Part shown: positions 60,519 to 64,000 of the stretch, one piece after another
Layout of the letters: the number at the start of each line of letters is the position of its first letter
How positions within the stretch are numbered: the stretch's first letter is position 1
Origin: Nereocystis luetkeana
Taxonomy: Eukaryota; Sar; Phaeophyceae; Laminariales; Laminariaceae
Assembly (NCBI GenBank): GCA_031213475.1
Contig: JARUPZ010000017.1
Location: 10,619,087-10,683,086, forward strand
Reading direction: 5' to 3'
Length of the DNA stretch: 64,000 nt
The notes under the pieces: model-generated
The model's input: only the letters and a program-made list of their open reading frames with translations
The model's database searches: none
Told to the model about the DNA's origin: nothing
Made by a program: the position numbers and the translations under genes

Positions 60519-62364
60519 CAGGGTTAGGTTGGAGTCTGGAGGGCCCAGGTCCGGGTGGGATCAGGGTGCCAGGCAAGAGCAGGGTGAGGTACGTGCTGCA
60601 AAATTATACTAGCAGGTCTGTCCTGCATTCAAGTTTTGTCCTCATCAACTTGATTTCAAATACTATACCAGTACTATAATACTGCTGTATGTTAATTCCA
60701 GTGAGTAGTGGTATCATACTGCCGTATTCAAGTGTCAACCAATCAAGCAATTACGGCAGATATATGCACTATATGTACTTTAATGATACTGGCACCTCGT
60801 AGGGGAGTTGCCTCTAGGGTGCCGGAAATGGGGCGACAGGGGAGGCAAGCCGCAAATACACCGCCCGACAAATAGTTCGAAGTCGACACGCGTACTCGTA
60901 CAGCTCATCAGCGAACTGAGTAGCTGACGTGGGGAGTGGGGAGTGTCGGGTGCCGGTCACTGCTGATACCAGATGACGGCGGTCATGTCGCCCGTTTTGC
61001 GAGTCAGGTGACCGGATCCCCTGTGTCCACTGCCAAGTAAGCCTTCGTACAATTTATACCCGGCCTTTATCTGGAAACCCCATGGAGGGGTATGATATCA
61101 AGGATCAACAATACTAATAGAGACAGTGTTCAAAACACGTTTCAAAAGACGTTTTTCGGAAAAAAAAAAACGGGGACAATTCATAGTGTCCCCGGGTGTA
61201 GCCGTCACGTGCCATGACGTCACTGGGTTGCCTATTTCCGGGACACGCGACTTGAGGTCACCCCCCTTCTTCGCTAAGCAGGATTTGAACCGAAGCAGGT
61301 ACGCATGGCATTTTTGATATATATATTCAAGGGCTCCGCATGGGTGCCTGCCGGCACCCATGCTCCGGATAGGAAAATATACCTCAGTGCCTAAACTCGT
61401 GTGATTATCTTGAAGCAAGTTGACATGAGTACACCATTCGATCTGGTTGCGAACGGAATCTGGGCAATGTCAAGTGGTGCAGGGAAAAGGCAATGCCGAG
61501 TGTCAGTTCTCAGTTCTTGTGTCTGTCTCACTCGAATTATAGACCAACTTTTAAAGCCTTGTTTTGGGGCGTTATTATTTGCTGTCTTTTTCAGCCATCT
61601 ACTCTGAAGCCCGAAAATCAGAACCGTCTATAATTATGGTCCAGGAAATTATCAATAATTTGGAGCCCAGTTTAGTTGCTGCTGGTGGGGGCAGAAATCA
61701 GGTCAGTTTTGAGAGGTCTCTCTTATACTCTCAGAGCTGAGATTACTTTGATGATGTTGTTTACGATAGTCGTATTGCTGCTCTTTTTCTGCCCAGTTGC
61801 CAAGTACCCAATACTCACGCCGATATCACACCCCTGTCTACGGCGAGCTGTACCTACTTCCAACGACGCTTGTGCAGAAAAGAGGGTCTCTCCCGCACAT
61901 GAAAGCGATAGCAGCAGCAGCACAACATGCAAAATGGCAGCAACCGCAGTAGCAGCAGGAGTAGTAGCAGGCATCGCTGCTGCTGCGATCGGTTGCTGCA
62001 GCTGCTGCTGTGCAGACCCAGCCGCAAGACCAGCAGCAGCACAACAGCAGCAGCTGTACGTACGTCATCGCAGAAGACAACAACTTGCAGTATACACCCA
62101 AATTACTGGGAGAACAGGACGCGTACTGTATGCGCATTATCGCACTCAATCCTGAGAACAGGCAGTGATTGAGATACTGCGGGTATGAGCAGTATCATAC
62201 ACCTGATAACTGATACCTGGTACCTGGTACCTGATATCGATCGGCAATACAGAACAACCGCAAAGTACGACATGGGCAGTATTCTCATACCAATAATACC
62301 GAAATATTCATGTTGGATATAGTATTGCGTGTAGCACACGCAGCAGTATACGTACATCAGCACA

Positions 62365-62550
62365 AAACTCCGTCATACAGCGAGTACTTGCAGTCTGAGC
62401 AAGCAGTCTCCGAACCTTGATTACCTCCAGTAGTGCTCGCCGAAACAGCTGGGCGCGTTTCTTAACAGGGAATCGTACCCAGCCGAACATCATATCAAAT
62501 TCCTGGAACGAAGGACCGTATATTTTAAGCGGGTCCGTATCTCCCATTTA
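62365..62550 (-). other. Unassigned exon-like ORF
   Basis: Minus-strand IYGPSFQEFDMMFGWVRFPV then KKRAQLFRRALLEVIKVRRL has a balanced, protein-like composition, unlike the repeat ORFs nearby. It has no recognised family and no clear splice partners. Confidence 0.3.
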
Positions 62551-62629
62551 CTAGTAAATAAAGACCTCGCATCTGGACTGGATATGATTATTTTCTCAAA
62601 GTGAAAAACGTCTGCTGTGTACGATATCC

Positions 62630-62995
62630 TCCGATGCACTTGATCGGTTTTTCTTATCGAACTCACAGCACCCGGCCGACTTGCCAACAACCTTCATTCA
62701 ATTCGACCGGCGAAAACAAAGCTTTGTACGTACATATTCGAAGTAGAACACCTCTGAACTACTGTATACTGGTGCTGCTGCTGCTGCTGCTGCTGCTGTA
62801 GTTGTTAGTACTGGTATTCCAACGTGCCTCACTCTGCAATAGTAGTGGAGAAAGTCCGAGCATGTACGGCCACCTGTACGATACCTTCCGATGTGATTGT
62901 TTGTTTTTTCTTGTCGAACTATATATAACTACACTCGGCCGAATGCATACTCCCCAACAACCTTCATTCCATTCTACCGGCGATAACAGAAGACG
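62630..62995. repeat. ~245-bp diverged tandem duplication
   Basis: CAACAACCTTCATTC(A/C)ATTC, ACCGGCGA(A/T)AACA and CGATA.C.TCCGATG occur at 62620-62730 and 62880-62990, with a (GCT)n run between them. Confidence 0.75.
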
Positions 62996-63044
62996 TGCCA
63001 AGTTATCAAAATTTTACTGAAAAAATAAACAACGAAGCAAAATC

Positions 63045-63935
63045 ACGGGGATATGCAACGATCTGGTGTTGTACCAAGAACGGTGCGATACCCCGAGAAG
63101 GCGCGTGCAGTCATCCGTCGAAGAGAGAGGGGCAATGGAAGGCAGCCGACGAGTAAGGCAAGACCGAGGTGGTCGATCAGGCCGATGGTGGCCCGCAAAG
63201 CAAGGGAGTCGGGAGAAAGCGGTAGCATCAGCATGGCCGAGATATCAAACCTCGGAGAGAAAACAAGATAAGATCAAGTCTGTCACGTATACAGTATACC
63301 AGGTAAATAGTGAGATTTTATAGATATCGCACCCAAGAATACATGAGACTGTCAATACGTATCGAGGTCGAAAAAGCAAGCATGAAGGCAGGGAGGCGCA
63401 GGCGTCCGGAGTCCCAGACAAAGTTCAAGACTAAATCGATAGCGAGGGCTTCGCGCAAACTGAAGATAGAGCTCCGTGTCTCCACAACGCAGCAAACTAT
63501 TCTTCGAGTTCGTGGTCGAAAACGGGACTGTCAGTTTGAACCAATAAAAAATCCTCCGCAAAAACTATGAACCCTTCAATCGTTCGCATCCTGAGTACAC
63601 GAGCAACCCGTGTACCTTTTAGAACAATACGTGGTTTTAAAAGTAGGGGAAAAAGAGAAGATGTGCCGAGTTATCAAAAAATTTCGTACTAAAAAAACAA
63701 AACAACAAAGCAAAATGACCGGGATATGCAACGATCTGGTACCAAGAACTGCACGATACGCCGAGAAGGCGCGTGTAGTCGCCCGGCGAAGAGACAGGGG
63801 CAAGGGAAGGGAGCCACCGAGAAAGGCAGGACCGAGGGGTTCGAACAGACCGATGGCGGCGGCCCGCAAAGCAAGGCAGTCGGTAGAAAGCGTTAGCATC
63901 AGCAAGACCGAGAGATCGAACCTCGGAGAGTAAAA
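63045..63935. repeat. ~665-bp-spaced duplication with open frames in both copies
   Basis: 63045-63275 and 63715-63935 share GGGGATATGCAACGATCTGG, GAGAAGGCGCGTG and GGCCCGCAAAGCAAGG. Both keep an ORF with small in-frame length changes, but the sequence is Arg-rich on one strand and Leu-rich on the other, so coding status is open. Confidence 0.7.
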
Positions 63936-64000
63936 AGCTACTACTTACTACTGTAAGATGAAGCCTGTCACGAGAAGCTCTTCGCAGAGCAACAACACCT

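Larger units (their letters stand above)
57782..64000. other. Right-hand region with no assigned gene
   Basis: Holds GCTGCTGTTGC-type repeats (57820-57905), foldback copy 6, a C-tailed fragment, a CATA microsatellite, GATGATCTATATG words (58900-59110, related to 29890-30030), GCA repeats (61900-62060) and two local duplications at 62.6-63.9 kb. Exon-like ORFs are noted separately. Confidence 0.5.

Overview
This is nuclear DNA of a eukaryote with widely spaced, intron-rich genes. I could rebuild four protein genes, all on the minus strand, by matching exons to known families and checking that reading phase carries across every GT..AG junction. From right to left (transcription order) they are: a type II membrane glycosyltransferase of the hydroxyproline/serine O-glycosyltransferase type (57742 to 41148, 13 exons, complete); a TIC62-like NAD(P)-binding protein with a plastid-type leader (28193 to 15570, 8 exons seen, last codons not found); methionine-R-sulfoxide reductase MsrB (13488 to 9258, 4 exons seen, first exon not found); and UMP-CMP kinase (5049 to 1518, 4 exons seen, C-terminal exon not found). 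All exons are short (about 55 to 295 bases) and introns run from roughly 0.4 to 3 kb. No convincing plus-strand gene was found.

The TIC62-like leader reads as a signal peptide whose likely cleavage site is followed by Phe (ATA|FGFG). That is typical of bipartite plastid targeting in algae with secondary red-type plastids, so I infer a photosynthetic stramenopile (a brown alga would fit the intron load) or a relative. This is inference; no rRNA or organelle marker is present.

Layout: 1-1.5 kb, a degenerate minisatellite around the kinase exon 4 donor; 1.5-5.05 kb, the kinase; 5.05-9.25 kb, intergenic with a 370-bp TIR element and GGGTC repeats; 9.26-13.49 kb, MsrB; 13.5-15.5 kb, intergenic; 15.6-28.2 kb, the TIC62-like gene, with giant ATGGG and GTCT repeats in its introns; 28.2-41.1 kb, a gene-poor stretch with tRNA-like sequences, mobile-element remnants and a fresh 274-bp duplication; 41.1-57.7 kb, the glycosyltransferase; 57.8-64 kb, low-complexity DNA with a few unassigned exon-like ORFs.

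The most unusual signal is that introns repeatedly carry decayed copies of the exon just upstream, or tandem arrays whose unit spans the exon end plus its 5' splice site. The clearest case is the glycosyltransferase exon 4 donor, amplified in a 20-bp array with about ten further GTGAGT sites. Similar events occur at kinase exons 1, 3 and 4, glycosyltransferase exons 9 and 10, and TIC62-like exon 3. The window also holds several dispersed families: a C-tailed element of about 400-500 bp (some 14 copies), a ~113-bp TIR MITE (6 copies), a ~95-bp TTAA-bounded foldback element (6 copies) and very many TACCTGGTA/TACCAGGTA palindrome-like motifs.
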